NCBI GenBank assembly: GCA_021325675.1
Contig: JAJTCM010000004.1
Location: 66,794-130,793 of the forward strand
DNA length: 64,000 nucleotides
Direction of reading: 5' to 3'
Source of the DNA: Crocinitomicaceae bacterium
GTDB lineage: Bacteria; Bacteroidota; Bacteroidia; Flavobacteriales_D; Crocinitomicaceae
Position 1 is the stretch's first letter; each line of letters starts with the position of its first letter. Made by a program: the position numbers and the translations under genes. The notes below the pieces were generated by a model. It did no database searches, was not told the origin of the DNA, and saw only the letters and a program-made list of their open reading frames with translations. Of this stretch, positions 16,799 through 25,226 are shown piece by piece.

Positions 16799-17911
16799 AT
16801 AACATCCTTCGGCATTAGGGATGCAAATCATACCCGGCAGGTAGCCGCGTAAATAGAGTGGCATTTTCCCTTTGGCAGTCTGGAAGATCAAAGCGCCCTT
16901 TTCAATATAGATTGGTAGTTGGTTGCGTGCATCCGCCGCATAGATCCGAACGGTTTTTTTATTTTGATCCAGGAAAATCAACTTGCTGTGGCCTTGTTTT
17001 TCTGTCCCGGTCTGAGCAGTATAAAACTGCGTGATTACATGGTATTTCTTGCTGCCGGTTTCCAATGCCCCAAGGTAGCGCGTAAAATAGTGTGTTTCCG
17101 AAGCTTTGCCACTGATAATCTCCTTGTTCTTTTTGGCCGGGTTGACGAATTTAGCAAATTCATAAGGTTGTTCAAATTCTTCCGGCGGGAATTCACCACT
17201 GAAATACAGCTTGTAAAGTGTCCATTTTCCATTGGCTGGGTTGTAGCGATAAGAGCTTTCCATGTTGCCATAAGCGTTCGCGTGAACACTTTTGGTCAGG
17301 AGCTTGTTTACCGGATCAATTATAGCCGGGAACATGGCCAGGGAATCTGAGAGAAATGCGTCCCGCTTAAATTTCCCGTTTTTGCCCTTGACGTAATACG
17401 TATAAACCGGTCCGCCATTTCCGCCGGATCCGGATTTGAAAGCGAAATCCTCCCTGCTGTCAAAGTTGAAGTCGGCAACAATGAAATCCCCGAAATCGTT
17501 GTCCGTGACTTCTTTTTCCTCGTTGAAATGCGTTACATACGACCGTGACGCGTCTGCATAACGATAAGGCTCATCCAGGATCGTGCCGAGCTCAACCGTG
17601 AGCTGCTGTTTGAGTTTGTGGCTTTGCTTGTCCGTAATCCATATTTCAAGCTCATTCGAACGTTCATCTTCCCGGAGGTCCGTTCGCTTCTCAAAAAAGA
17701 TGAGCCCGAAATCCAGGTGTTTTGAATGTTTCCGGTAATTGACGTGAAAGGTGTCGTAAACGCCCTGGGTTTCCTTCGCCGGGTAAAGCTTTGGCGGCTG
17801 CAGGGTGTCGGTTTCTTTTTCAGGTAAGCCTTCCGAATGATATTCAGGCTGCTCGGTGCACGCGATCATCCCGGCGATAAGCAATACAAAGTATGTAATG
17901 TTGATTTTCAT
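16796..17911 (-). CDS. Lipoprotein with FG-GAP-like (XAC2610-type) region
   Basis: The 371-residue exported protein has a lipobox (MIAC, Cys about 18) after a short signal peptide. The middle (about residues 125-175) reads DFIVADFNFDSREDFAFKSG then GGNGGPVYTYYV. This D-x-N-x-D-x-x-xD calcium-type loop with the Gly-Gly-x-Gly segment is typical of integrin-like FG-GAP/XAC2610 proteins. The function is unknown; a role in surface binding is only a guess. It is transcribed away from the ferredoxin gene across a 243-base spacer in which I see no other gene. Confidence 0.6.
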   Translation of the reverse strand: MKINITYFVLLIAGMIACTEQPEYHSEGLPEKETDTLQPPKLYPAKETQGVYDTFHVNYRKHSKHLDFGLIFFEKRTDLREDERSNELEIWITDKQSHKLKQQLTVELGTILDEPYRYADASRSYVTHFNEEKEVTDNDFGDFIVADFNFDSREDFAFKSGSGGNGGPVYTYYVKGKNGKFKRDAFLSDSLAMFPAIIDPVNKLLTKSVHANAYGNMESSYRYNPANGKWTLYKLYFSGEFPPEEFEQPYEFAKFVNPAKKNKEIISGKASETHYFTRYLGALETGSKKYHVITQFYTAQTGTEKQGHSKLIFLDQNKKTVRIYAADARNQLPIYIEKGALIFQTAKGKMPLYLRGYLPGMICIPNAEGCY

Positions 17912-18128
17912 GAATCTGGTTAAAATGAATCCTGTTGTCCAAAAGCGGTCATTTATTTCTGAAATTTACACTTTATCCCGGAAGGGCAGTTGCTTTTCCT
18001 CTGCTAATTATTGCATTAAAATTGATTGGCATCACCGGTTTGATGTCTTTGAACAGTAATAACTGCACTGCTGCTGTGACGGTCTCCATTTTAAAATTCG
18101 TAGCTTTCAGCGAAGAAGTTATTTTCTG

Positions 18129-18136
18129 TATTTTTG
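18129..18136 (+). promoter_or_regulatory. Candidate -7 element (TATTTTTG) for ferredoxin gene
   Basis: TAnnTTTG match ending 18 bases before the ATG at 18155. No clear TTTG is present at the expected -33 distance. Confidence 0.45.
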
Positions 18137-18154
18137 TAAAAAAATGGAATAACT

Positions 18155-18478
18155 ATGTCAGACATCACCGTAACCATTATCGACCGCGAAGGCGTTTACC
18201 ACGAATTAACCGCGCCAACAGATATGAACATGAACATCATGGAGCTGTGCCGTTCTTACGAGCTTCCTGTAAAAGGCGAGTGCGGCGGAATGGCGATGTG
18301 CGCTACCTGTCAATGCTACCTGGAGTCAGACACGCCCCTGGATGAGCAAAGTGATGCCGAGCTCGACATGCTTGACCAGGCATTTTACGTAAAACCTAAC
18401 TCGCGCCTGGGCTGCCAGATTCCGATCACAGAAGAGATCGACGGAATAGTACTGCGTTTAGCCCCTGAATCAGAATAA
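18155..18478 (+). CDS. 2Fe-2S ferredoxin, adrenodoxin type
   Basis: Soluble electron carrier of 107 residues. The four cluster cysteines are C43, C49, C52 and C87 in the pattern C-x5-C-x2-C-x34-C (GECGGMAMCATC and RLGCQIP). This is the vertebrate/bacterial adrenodoxin-type layout associated with ISC assembly or P450/Rieske electron transfer. The partner is not visible here. The last base of its stop codon is the first base of the methyltransferase ATG (TAATG), so the two are translationally coupled. Confidence 0.92.
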   Translation: MSDITVTIIDREGVYHELTAPTDMNMNIMELCRSYELPVKGECGGMAMCATCQCYLESDTPLDEQSDAELDMLDQAFYVKPNSRLGCQIPITEEIDGIVLRLAPESE

Positions 18479-19332
18479 TGTTTTTCGACCGTTTATATAC
18501 AGAAAACTGGCCCGATTATGAATTGATCGATGCCGGAGGAGGTAAAAAATTTGAGCGCTTCGGGAAAATCCTGACGATCCGCCCGGAGCTGCAAGCCTAT
18601 TTTAAATCCGAAATGCCGTTTGCCGAATGGGAACAACGTGCAAGCGCTTCTTTCATTGAAAACAAAGGACAAAAAGGCAAGTGGAAATTTCACCGGCACA
18701 CGCTTCCTGAATGGGAAATCGATGTGTTCAACCTGCGTGTGAAACTGGAATTTACACAATTCAAACATGTGGGGATTTTCCCTGAGCAATACGATAACTG
18801 GAAATTTATTCAATCCCATATTCAACCGGGCGATCAGTTCCTGAACCTGTTTGCGTATACGGGACTGGCTTCGTTGGTTGCCCGGAGCGCAGGTGCTGAA
18901 GTGACGCATGTAGATTCTATGAAGCAGCTCGTTTCCTGGTCGAAAGAAAACATGGTCCTCAGTGAGCTGTCGGATATCCGCTGGATCGTGGACGACGCTT
19001 TGAAATTCGCACAGCGTGCTGCCAAGCGTGAAAGCAAGTACAAAGGAATAATCATGGACCCGCCGGCTTTCGGTTTGGGCGCCAAAGGTGAAAAATGGAT
19101 CCTCGAAGACCGTTTACCGGAATTACTCACCGCAGCCAACAGTATTCTCGAAAAAGACGGTTTTCTGATCGTTAATACCTATTCCCCGAAAATTACTGCC
19201 GAAATGCTGTACCAAATGGCAAAAAAAGCGTTTCCTAAACGGAAAGTTGAGGTGCAGGAGCTGTGGATGAAATCCCGGACGGACAAAGACCTGTATTTTG
19301 GCAATGTGCTGAGGGTGGTAAGCTATGAGTGA
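18478..19332 (+). CDS. Class I SAM-dependent methyltransferase (RlmI/RlmK-like)
   Basis: The 284 residues resemble the catalytic part of 23S rRNA methyltransferases of the RlmI/RlmK group (COG1092 type) without the N-terminal PUA domain. The visible elements are GIFPEQYDNW, the SAM-binding LNLFAYTGLASLVARSAGAEVTHVD region (about residues 122-146), and the catalytic-type MDPPAFGLG (about 197-205). The target is probably an RNA base, but the exact nucleotide cannot be read from sequence. Its start overlaps the ferredoxin stop by one base. Confidence 0.85.
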   Translation: MFFDRLYTENWPDYELIDAGGGKKFERFGKILTIRPELQAYFKSEMPFAEWEQRASASFIENKGQKGKWKFHRHTLPEWEIDVFNLRVKLEFTQFKHVGIFPEQYDNWKFIQSHIQPGDQFLNLFAYTGLASLVARSAGAEVTHVDSMKQLVSWSKENMVLSELSDIRWIVDDALKFAQRAAKRESKYKGIIMDPPAFGLGAKGEKWILEDRLPELLTAANSILEKDGFLIVNTYSPKITAEMLYQMAKKAFPKRKVEVQELWMKSRTDKDLYFGNVLRVVSYE

Positions 19333-19466
19333 TGAACATTGAATTAATAAGCTAATCTAATCTATTCGCATCGTGAATTCTCATGTGGTTCAAAAAACTT
19401 CTCGCTTTCTAACTTTGAAACTTAGCGAACTTTGCCTGAACTTATGTCAACCCGGCGATCTAAAAA

Positions 19467-20897
19467 ATGCGTAACTTTTTCTTATTAATAGCGCTTTTCA
19501 TTACAACATCTACTTTCAGCCAGGAGGAAGAAGACACCCTTTTCATGCTCCCATCGGAAAATTCACGCCTGAATGCGATCGGAGGTTTGTCGGCTTATTA
19601 TTTCTGGGAGGAAGACAGCCTGGGGTTTATCGTGGATTCGACGTTTGATAAGGTGTTTAAATGCAATTACAACATTGCTTTGCAAGACCCGGTTTTCAGC
19701 TTTGACCGGACGGATTATCTCAAAAAAGCCGTTTACCTCTTTTCGGAAGATGTTTCAAAATCAGAAGAGAAAAGCCGTTTTTGGGTAAAAGACAAAGAGG
19801 ACAAGCAAAAAGTGATTATCCCACTCCGGCGCAGCAGCGGAAATATTCCATCCAGTGTCATTTATCGCAGTCAAAACGGGGTTTGCCGCACGGACGTTTA
19901 CAAAAATGTGTTATACATCAATGTGTATTCGAACTTAACCCGGAAATTTTCACACGCCAACGACTCTTTGATCCTGAACACGCTTGGCATGAACCAGAAA
20001 GCTTTCGGGCATTATCTTGTGAAACGGTTTTGGAACGATTCGGGTGCGTTGGTGCTTGAGCAGGTGTATGCTTTCAACGGCGATAACGTGACGGAATATT
20101 TCACAAGCCAGCAGAAACCCGAGCCGCAGCATTTGATCGTATTTTCCAGCGGCTACCGCGGCCCGAAGAAAAACCGGGATGTGACCGACAACCTGATTAC
20201 CAAAAAAGACCGTTTCCATTATTGGCTGCGACTGGATAAAGCGTTTATCAACCGGATCAAACCCGATGATTACTTTTACATAGATGGCAATAGCAGCATC
20301 CGCACATCGAACCACCGCAGCATGGCTAATTTTTCGCTTAGTTACAGCCGGGTGAAAAGCCTGCGCAAGAAAGACCGGAACAGGTACGATTATCATTTGC
20401 TGAATACAACGCCCAACGATTCGGGTTTTTATTACCGGAAAACGCAAGGAGTGCTGGCCGCCCAGGCCTACCTGACGCTGAAATGCAATTCGCCGGCTTG
20501 CCATGAAGTGAAAGATACGATCGACATCGTGTGCCACAGCATGGGATATTCCTATTCCCTGGGGTTTATTGAAACGGTTAAGGATTACGTCGTTTTCCGG
20601 AATATGTACATCATCGCCCCGGAAAATGCCCGCGCCGGGGGAGCAGACTGGAGTATGTTCCGCGAAGTGTGGCAATACGGTTCGAATATGGATGAAGCCA
20701 ATCCTGCGCCGGTTTGGGAACAGGACGGCATCGCCCCGCAGACAGCAGTAAAAGGAATTCATGAGGTGGTAACCGGCGGCAGGGTGTTTTTCCCGGAAGA
20801 CAGCAAACGCCTGAATTTCATTAACAGCCACATGCTCAACCATTACCGCTGGATATTTACGAAGCTGAAAGCGGGCGACCGGGGCTACGTGTATTGA
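19467..20897 (+). CDS. Exported alpha/beta-hydrolase-like protein
   Basis: A 476-residue protein with a signal peptide (LLIALFITTSTFS). About residues 215-235 hold an alpha/beta-hydrolase opening strand (HLIVFSSGYRGP), and about 352-365 the nucleophile elbow DIVCHSMGYSYSLG. There the usual G-x-S-x-G has Cys at its first position (C-H-S-M-G), as in some lipase-like families. An acid and a late His (for example GIHEVV or the terminal HMLNHYRW) could complete the triad. The N-terminal 200 residues are not recognised. Probably a periplasmic or secreted esterase/lipase; the substrate is unknown. It stands alone between spacers. Confidence 0.6.
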   Translation: MRNFFLLIALFITTSTFSQEEEDTLFMLPSENSRLNAIGGLSAYYFWEEDSLGFIVDSTFDKVFKCNYNIALQDPVFSFDRTDYLKKAVYLFSEDVSKSEEKSRFWVKDKEDKQKVIIPLRRSSGNIPSSVIYRSQNGVCRTDVYKNVLYINVYSNLTRKFSHANDSLILNTLGMNQKAFGHYLVKRFWNDSGALVLEQVYAFNGDNVTEYFTSQQKPEPQHLIVFSSGYRGPKKNRDVTDNLITKKDRFHYWLRLDKAFINRIKPDDYFYIDGNSSIRTSNHRSMANFSLSYSRVKSLRKKDRNRYDYHLLNTTPNDSGFYYRKTQGVLAAQAYLTLKCNSPACHEVKDTIDIVCHSMGYSYSLGFIETVKDYVVFRNMYIIAPENARAGGADWSMFREVWQYGSNMDEANPAPVWEQDGIAPQTAVKGIHEVVTGGRVFFPEDSKRLNFINSHMLNHYRWIFTKLKAGDRGYVY

Positions 20898-21088
20898 ATC
20901 CCTGCTTCTGACCTGGTAAGTTTCTCTTTTAGCCACGATTGCACAAATAGAATAACTCACAGAGTGAATTAGTGTAATTCCACCTTAATCAGGTTTTATG
21001 AAGCTTAAAAAGGGTGGCTCATAGTATTTGTAAATTTGATCACCCGGTAAAATCAACTTTATCGATAATTTTTGGGGATTTCTCCGTT

Positions 21089-21104
21089 TAAATTTGTACT
21101 TTTG
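21089..21104 (+). promoter_or_regulatory. Overlapping -7 elements for hpt (TAAATTTG, TACTTTTG)
   Basis: Two TAnnTTTG matches in a row at 21089-21096 and 21097-21104, with TTTG at 21071-21074 upstream (14 and 22 bases away). The second would start transcription within a few bases of the TTG start codon at 21116, so the leader is very short. Confidence 0.55.
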
Positions 21105-21115
21105 CAAAAAATTTT

Positions 21116-21655
21116 TTGATTTTGGTACAGATTCACGATAAATCGTTTGGCCCTTACATCAGCGCTGATGAGATCCGTCAAAAAGTGCAGGAGCTTGCGA
21201 ATCAAATCAATAAGGAATATGAAGGTAAAGAGCTGATTTTTATCTCGATCCTGAACGGCTCCTTCATGTTTGCTGCCGACCTGATGAAATGTATCACGAT
21301 CCCCTGCGAAATTTCTTTTGTGAAAGTTAGCTCTTACCAGGGAACGAATACTTCCGGGCGGGTTGACGAGCTGATCGGCCTGAACACGACCATTGATCAC
21401 AAGCACATCATCATCCTCGAAGATATTGTTGATACGGGCATTACGATGAACAAGATTTTCAATTACCTGTCGTCGTTTGAGCCTGCTTCCCTCAAAATTG
21501 CTTCTTTGCTTTACAAGCCGGATGCTTTTGAAGGAAAACATAAGCCTGACCTGGTTGGTTTTTCCATTCCGAACGCCTTTGTGATCGGTTACGGCCTGGA
21601 TTACAACGAACACGGAAGAAATTACGACGCAATTTATAAATTAATCGAAAATTGA
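21116..21655 (+). CDS. hpt: Hypoxanthine phosphoribosyltransferase
   Basis: Purine salvage enzyme making IMP (and often GMP) from PRPP and the base. The 179 residues contain the N-terminal VQIHDKSFGPYISADEI, the core LNGSFMFAADL and the PRPP loop ILEDIVDTGITM (about 100-111). The start codon is TTG at 21116: no ATG or GTG lies in frame before the conserved N-terminal region, and the frame is full-length for the family. The stop is one base before the adk ATG, so hpt and adk form an operon in nucleotide metabolism, with obg next. Confidence 0.95.
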   Translation: MILVQIHDKSFGPYISADEIRQKVQELANQINKEYEGKELIFISILNGSFMFAADLMKCITIPCEISFVKVSSYQGTNTSGRVDELIGLNTTIDHKHIIILEDIVDTGITMNKIFNYLSSFEPASLKIASLLYKPDAFEGKHKPDLVGFSIPNAFVIGYGLDYNEHGRNYDAIYKLIEN

Positions 21656-21656
21656 C

Positions 21657-22238
21657 ATGTTGAACATTGTTTTGTTTGGCCCTCCGGGAGCAGGAAAAGG
21701 TACGCAATCCGAACGATTGAAAGAAAAATATGGACTGGTGCATATTTCAACCGGTGACGTTTTTCGTGCATTGGACCCACAGTCCGACCTGGCAAAATTG
21801 GCAAAAAGCTACTCCGAAAAAGGAAACCTCGTACCAGACGATGTCACCATCCAGATCCTGGAAGCAGAAGTATCCAAATTCCCGGATGCCAAAGGTGTAA
21901 TTTACGACGGTTTTCCAAGAACAACTGCACAGGCAGAAGCCCTGGATAAATTTTTAGCAGCTAAAGGAACGTCGGTTTCCGTGATGCTTTCGCTTGTTGT
22001 TCCGGAAGAAGAGTTGAAAGCCCGCCTGGTGGCCCGCGCAGAAGTTTCCGGCCGCAAAGACGACGCTGATCCGTCGATCATTGAAAACAGGATCAATACC
22101 TATAAAAAATCAACTGCGCCGGTAGCAGAGTTTTACCGCAGCCAGGGGAAATTAAGCGAAATCAACGGCGTTGGCAGCATCGACGATATTTCCGAAAGAC
22201 TTTACACAGCGCTCGATTCCCGCAAAACAAAAATCTAA
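21657..22238 (+). CDS. adk: Adenylate kinase
   Basis: Cytoplasmic enzyme interconverting ATP + AMP and 2 ADP. The 193 residues start LNIVLFGPPGAGKGTQSE (P-loop 8-15), followed by the AMP-binding STGDVFRA and YDGFPRTTAQAEAL. The length and the lack of a long cysteine-containing LID show the short form of the enzyme. The stop codon overlaps the left end of a family A spacer repeat, and obg follows. Confidence 0.97.
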   Translation: MLNIVLFGPPGAGKGTQSERLKEKYGLVHISTGDVFRALDPQSDLAKLAKSYSEKGNLVPDDVTIQILEAEVSKFPDAKGVIYDGFPRTTAQAEALDKFLAAKGTSVSVMLSLVVPEEELKARLVARAEVSGRKDDADPSIIENRINTYKKSTAPVAEFYRSQGKLSEINGVGSIDDISERLYTALDSRKTKI

Positions 22239-22337
22239 TGTGCTAATGGACGAATATGCTCACGTGCTGATAAAGCACTAAATTAGCGTATGACAAATTC
22301 AATTTAGCAGATTAGCACATTAAAACATTAGCACATT
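22237..22337. repeat. Family A spacer repeat, three copies of the 11-mer
   Basis: AATGTGCTAAT at 22237-22247 faces ATTAGCACATT at 22311-22321 (perfect inverted copies), with a further ATTAGCACATT at 22327-22337. The word thus occupies both ends of the adk-obg spacer. The interior holds looser relatives (GTGCTGATAAAGCACTAAATTAGC). Same 11-mer as at 5033-5069. Confidence 0.8.
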
Positions 22338-22344
22338 TAAAATC

Positions 22345-23334
22345 ATGGCTTCAGATAATTTCGTTGACTACGTAAAAATTCATTGTACTTCCGGAAACGG
22401 GGGCGGTGGCTCAACGCATTATCGCCGCGAGAAATACATCCCGATGGGTGGGCCTGACGGTGGCGATGGCGGCCGGGGAGGACACATCATTTTGCGCGGA
22501 AACGCCCAGCTGTGGACTTTACTCCACCTGAAATACAACAAGCATTCAAAAGCCGGCCACGGCGCGCATGGTTCAGGAAACCTGAAAACCGGCGCCCAGG
22601 GACAGGATAAATACATTGAAGTTCCGATTGGAACGATAGCCCGAGATGCCGAAACAGGAGAAATCCTTTTTGAAATTTCAGCTGACGGGGAAGAGAGAAT
22701 TCTGGTCCCGGGAGGACGCGGAGGAATGGGTAACAACCATTTTAAATCGTCTACCAACCAATCGCCGCAATTTGCCCAGCCGGGTGAAGAAGGGCAGGAA
22801 GGCTGGAAGATCCTTGAGCTGAAAGTCCTCGCTGACGTTGGTCTCGTTGGTTTCCCGAATGCCGGAAAAAGCACCTTACTTTCTGTCATTACAGACGCCA
22901 AGCCTGAAATCGGGAATTACGCCTTTACGACGCTGAGACCGAACCTGGGCATCGTGAAATACCGCGATTACCGCTCCTTTGTCATGGCGGATATCCCGGG
23001 GATCATCGAAGGCGCCCACACAGGAAAAGGAATCGGGCTGCGCTTTTTGCGCCACATCGAACGCAACTCGCTGTTGTTGTTCATGATCCCATGTGATTCG
23101 GATGATATCAAAAAAGAATACGATATCCTGCTCAACGAGCTGAAGGAATATAACCCGGAATTGCTCCACAAAGACCGTTTGCTGGCAATCACCAAATCCG
23201 ATATGCTGGATGATGAGCTGAAAGCTGCAATTGAGAAAGATTTGCCGGATTTGCCGTATGTGTTTATTTCTTCTGTTGCCCAGCAGGGTTTAACGGAGCT
23301 GAAAGATTTGATCTGGAATAAGCTGAATGAGTAA
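22345..23334 (+). CDS. obg: GTPase Obg/CgtA
   Basis: Essential ribosome-associated GTPase acting in 50S maturation and stress control. The 329 residues have the glycine-rich Obg fold (about 1-158, with [13 protein letters not shown] and [10 protein letters not shown]) and a G domain with GFPNAGKST (G1, about 170-178), DIPGIIEG (G3) and ITKSDM (G4). It lacks the C-terminal OCT extension seen in Gram-positive Obg, as is usual for this group. It lies in the hpt-adk-obg set. Confidence 0.97.
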   Translation: MASDNFVDYVKIHCTSGNGGGGSTHYRREKYIPMGGPDGGDGGRGGHIILRGNAQLWTLLHLKYNKHSKAGHGAHGSGNLKTGAQGQDKYIEVPIGTIARDAETGEILFEISADGEERILVPGGRGGMGNNHFKSSTNQSPQFAQPGEEGQEGWKILELKVLADVGLVGFPNAGKSTLLSVITDAKPEIGNYAFTTLRPNLGIVKYRDYRSFVMADIPGIIEGAHTGKGIGLRFLRHIERNSLLLFMIPCDSDDIKKEYDILLNELKEYNPELLHKDRLLAITKSDMLDDELKAAIEKDLPDLPYVFISSVAQQGLTELKDLIWNKLNE

Positions 23335-23344
23335 CACAATGAAT

Positions 23345-23460
23345 CGCTAAAATTAGCGTAAAGTACGCAAAGCTTTTGCTGCTTCAGATGAGCTTTGGTG
23401 TTTTGATTTTAACTTCTCTGCGGTCTCAGCGCTAACTTTGTTAACTTTACGATATAATAA
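23345..23460. repeat. Family D spacer repeat (AGCGTAAAGTACGCAAAGC ... CTGCGGTCTCAGCG)
   Basis: The spacer between obg and the PAP2 gene. The left end carries CGCTAAAATTAGCGTAAAGTAC and GCAAAGC, the right end TCTCTGCGGTCTCAGCGC and AACTTTGTTAACTTTACG. These are inverted versions of the CTTTGCG/CTCTGCG vocabulary. No gene is visible. Confidence 0.55.
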
Positions 23461-23469
23461 AAACACCCG

Positions 23470-24063
23470 GTGATTGACTACTTCGAATCCCTTGATCGTG
23501 CGATCGTTTTGACGGTCAATTCCTGGCATACGCCTTTTTTGGATGAGCTCATGTGGTGGCTTTCGGCGCGTATAACCTGGGTTCCCCTGTATTTGCTTTT
23601 GCTTTTCCTGGCGTACCGGGCCAAAGGTTTAAAAACCGCTTTGCTTTTCTTTGTTTTCGTGGTACTCACCATCATTCTTGCTGATGCCGTTTCGGTTTAT
23701 CTCATTAAAGAAACAATCCGGCGTTATCGCCCTTCGCATCACGCTTTGCTGACCGATCACCTTCATTTCTACAGGATCAGTGCCCGTGATTTCTATAAAG
23801 GCGGACAATACGGCTTTGTTTCCTCTCACGCGACTAACTTTTTCGTGGTTGCAACTACTTTCTGTCTCGTTTTCCGCAAAACCTACCCGAAAACGGTTTA
23901 TACCGTTTATTTCCTTGCAGCGCTGGTTTGCTTTTCGCGCATCTACCTCGGCGTGCATTACCTGAGCGATATCATCGGAGGCGCTTTGCTCGGAAGCATT
24001 ATCGCCTGGGGAATGTTTAAATTAGTGTGGGAAAAAATCGGATCGCAAAATTGGCAAAGGTAA
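23470..24063 (+). CDS. PAP2-family membrane phosphatase
   Basis: Integral membrane phosphatase, possibly acting on undecaprenyl diphosphate or a lipid phosphate. The 197 residues have about five hydrophobic helices and the three PAP2 motifs: K-x6-RP (KETIRRYRP, about 79-87), a Ser-His motif (FVSSHATNFF, about 116-125, SSH instead of the common SGH), and SR-x5-H-x3-D (SRIYLGVHYLSD, about 159-170). The start is a GTG at 23470; no earlier ATG is available in frame. Confidence 0.9.
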   Translation: MIDYFESLDRAIVLTVNSWHTPFLDELMWWLSARITWVPLYLLLLFLAYRAKGLKTALLFFVFVVLTIILADAVSVYLIKETIRRYRPSHHALLTDHLHFYRISARDFYKGGQYGFVSSHATNFFVVATTFCLVFRKTYPKTVYTVYFLAALVCFSRIYLGVHYLSDIIGGALLGSIIAWGMFKLVWEKIGSQNWQR

Positions 24064-24130
24064 AGTTTTCTTTGCGTGAACTTTACGTTCTTTGTGATCA
24101 AAAAAATCTTCGTGGCAAACTTTACAACAT

Positions 24131-24150
24131 AAAAAGGGGCCGAAGCCCCT
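24131..24150 (-). terminator. Intrinsic terminator of the DUF4382 gene
   Basis: On the minus strand a six-base GC stem (AGGGGC/GCCCCT) with a TTCG tetraloop is followed by a run of T. It lies 25 bases after the stop of the 24175-24987 gene. Confidence 0.9.
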
Positions 24151-24174
24151 CTTCACGATTATATGTGGATCGTC

Positions 24175-24987
24175 CTAGTTGAAGGAAATATGCCCGGTTG
24201 AAGTAATTCTTCCGTCAACTACAACTACGTTGATGATTTTCGCCTGCAAATCGTTCAGCCCGGAAAGGAGCGGCTGGATGAGCAAACGGTAACTGCCTTC
24301 TTCGATATCACGGATCATGAATTGTCCGTCGGCAGTTAAAAAAGTCTGGTACGATGCGTGATCGCTATCCAGGGAAATCAGTGCCTGTGCTGTGCCGCTA
24401 ACCGATCCGGAGATTCCTGTTTCAGGGTCTTCCAGCTGGTCGATAACCGGGTCGAAAATAAATGCACCTGCCTGTTGGCTCAAAGCCTGGTTCAGGTCGA
24501 AGTGCAGGATAATTTCCGATTCCTGGCTAATCCCTTCGCGGTCAACTTCGATCAGCAGCTCGTTGCTGTTTGCCAGTGCCATCTGCAAATGGTCACCGTT
24601 TTCAGAGGTAAGGAAGTTGTTGTCGCCAAAAGTCAAACGGATTTTTTCGATGCGATCAAAAGTCGTATCCGGCATGGTGGCGATCATTGCGGCAGCGTCC
24701 AGGTTGGCCTGGGTCAGGTTGATGGTTTGGTCTTCGTCGCGAATAATGATCCAGCCCTGGCTTTGTGTAAAGGCTTCTACCTTGTCGATTTCAATGAAGC
24801 AATCCCGGTATTCGTGTGAGTTTTCTCCCGGGGAGCTGTTCACTTTGATTGCTTTTGCACCCGGAGGCGCTGTAGGGCTAGTGGCTTGCGAGCTGCTTTG
24901 AGGCTGGGCTGCCAATTCTTCTTTCTCACAGGCAGTAATTACAGAGGAAAACAACGCAGCTGCAATTATTAGGTTTACTGTCTTCAT
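24175..24987 (-). CDS. DUF4382 lipoprotein
   Basis: Exported lipoprotein of 270 residues of unknown function. The start is the ATG at 24987 (MKTVNLIIAAALFSS); the frame is open further but the preceding residues do not look like a signal peptide. The lipobox ends in TAC (Cys about 20). Residues about 45-190 fit DUF4382: CFIEIDKVEAF, GWIIIRDEDQTINLTQANLD, RIEKIRLTFGDNNFLTSENG, with EVDREG and HFDLNQAL later. The C-terminal 70 residues (ISLDSDHASYQTFLTADGQF, ending in a Tyr/Leu-rich strand) look like a carboxypeptidase-regulatory-type beta domain. A clear terminator follows. Confidence 0.75.
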   Translation of the reverse strand: MKTVNLIIAAALFSSVITACEKEELAAQPQSSSQATSPTAPPGAKAIKVNSSPGENSHEYRDCFIEIDKVEAFTQSQGWIIIRDEDQTINLTQANLDAAAMIATMPDTTFDRIEKIRLTFGDNNFLTSENGDHLQMALANSNELLIEVDREGISQESEIILHFDLNQALSQQAGAFIFDPVIDQLEDPETGISGSVSGTAQALISLDSDHASYQTFLTADGQFMIRDIEEGSYRLLIQPLLSGLNDLQAKIINVVVVDGRITSTGHISFN

Positions 24988-25194
24988 ATTTTTAAATTTA
25001 GATGTGTATGCCAAATGCATTAGCGAAGCGTGTACCAGAAAATGAAATTTTGCGTTTATCTCTTTAAAAACAACGCTTTAACTTGTGATGAGGTTTATGC
25101 CAAAAACGGATTTTATTTTCAATTTGAAAAAAATTACGTCAGAATGAAAAGCAGACCTGTATAAAAATGAAACTTTTTTCGTTGGAAAGAGTTA

Positions 25195-25202
25195 TAGCTT
25201 TG
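25195..25202 (+). promoter_or_regulatory. Candidate -7 element (TAGCTTTG) for the VWA gene
   Basis: TAnnTTTG match ending 24 bases before the ATG at 25227. TTG at 25182-25184 is too close to be a normal -33 element. Confidence 0.4.
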
Positions 25203-25226
25203 GCTTAAATTTTGTAAGTTCGGAAT

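Noticed and set aside
19950-20960. 336-residue open frame on the minus strand
   Set aside because: It lies opposite the exported hydrolase gene at 19467-20897, has no signal, motif or composition of its own, and is explained as the mirror frame of a GC-rich coding sequence.
22237-22337. CRISPR array (repeated 11-mers)
   Set aside because: Only three copies, inverted as well as direct, with unequal spacing and no cas genes anywhere in the window.
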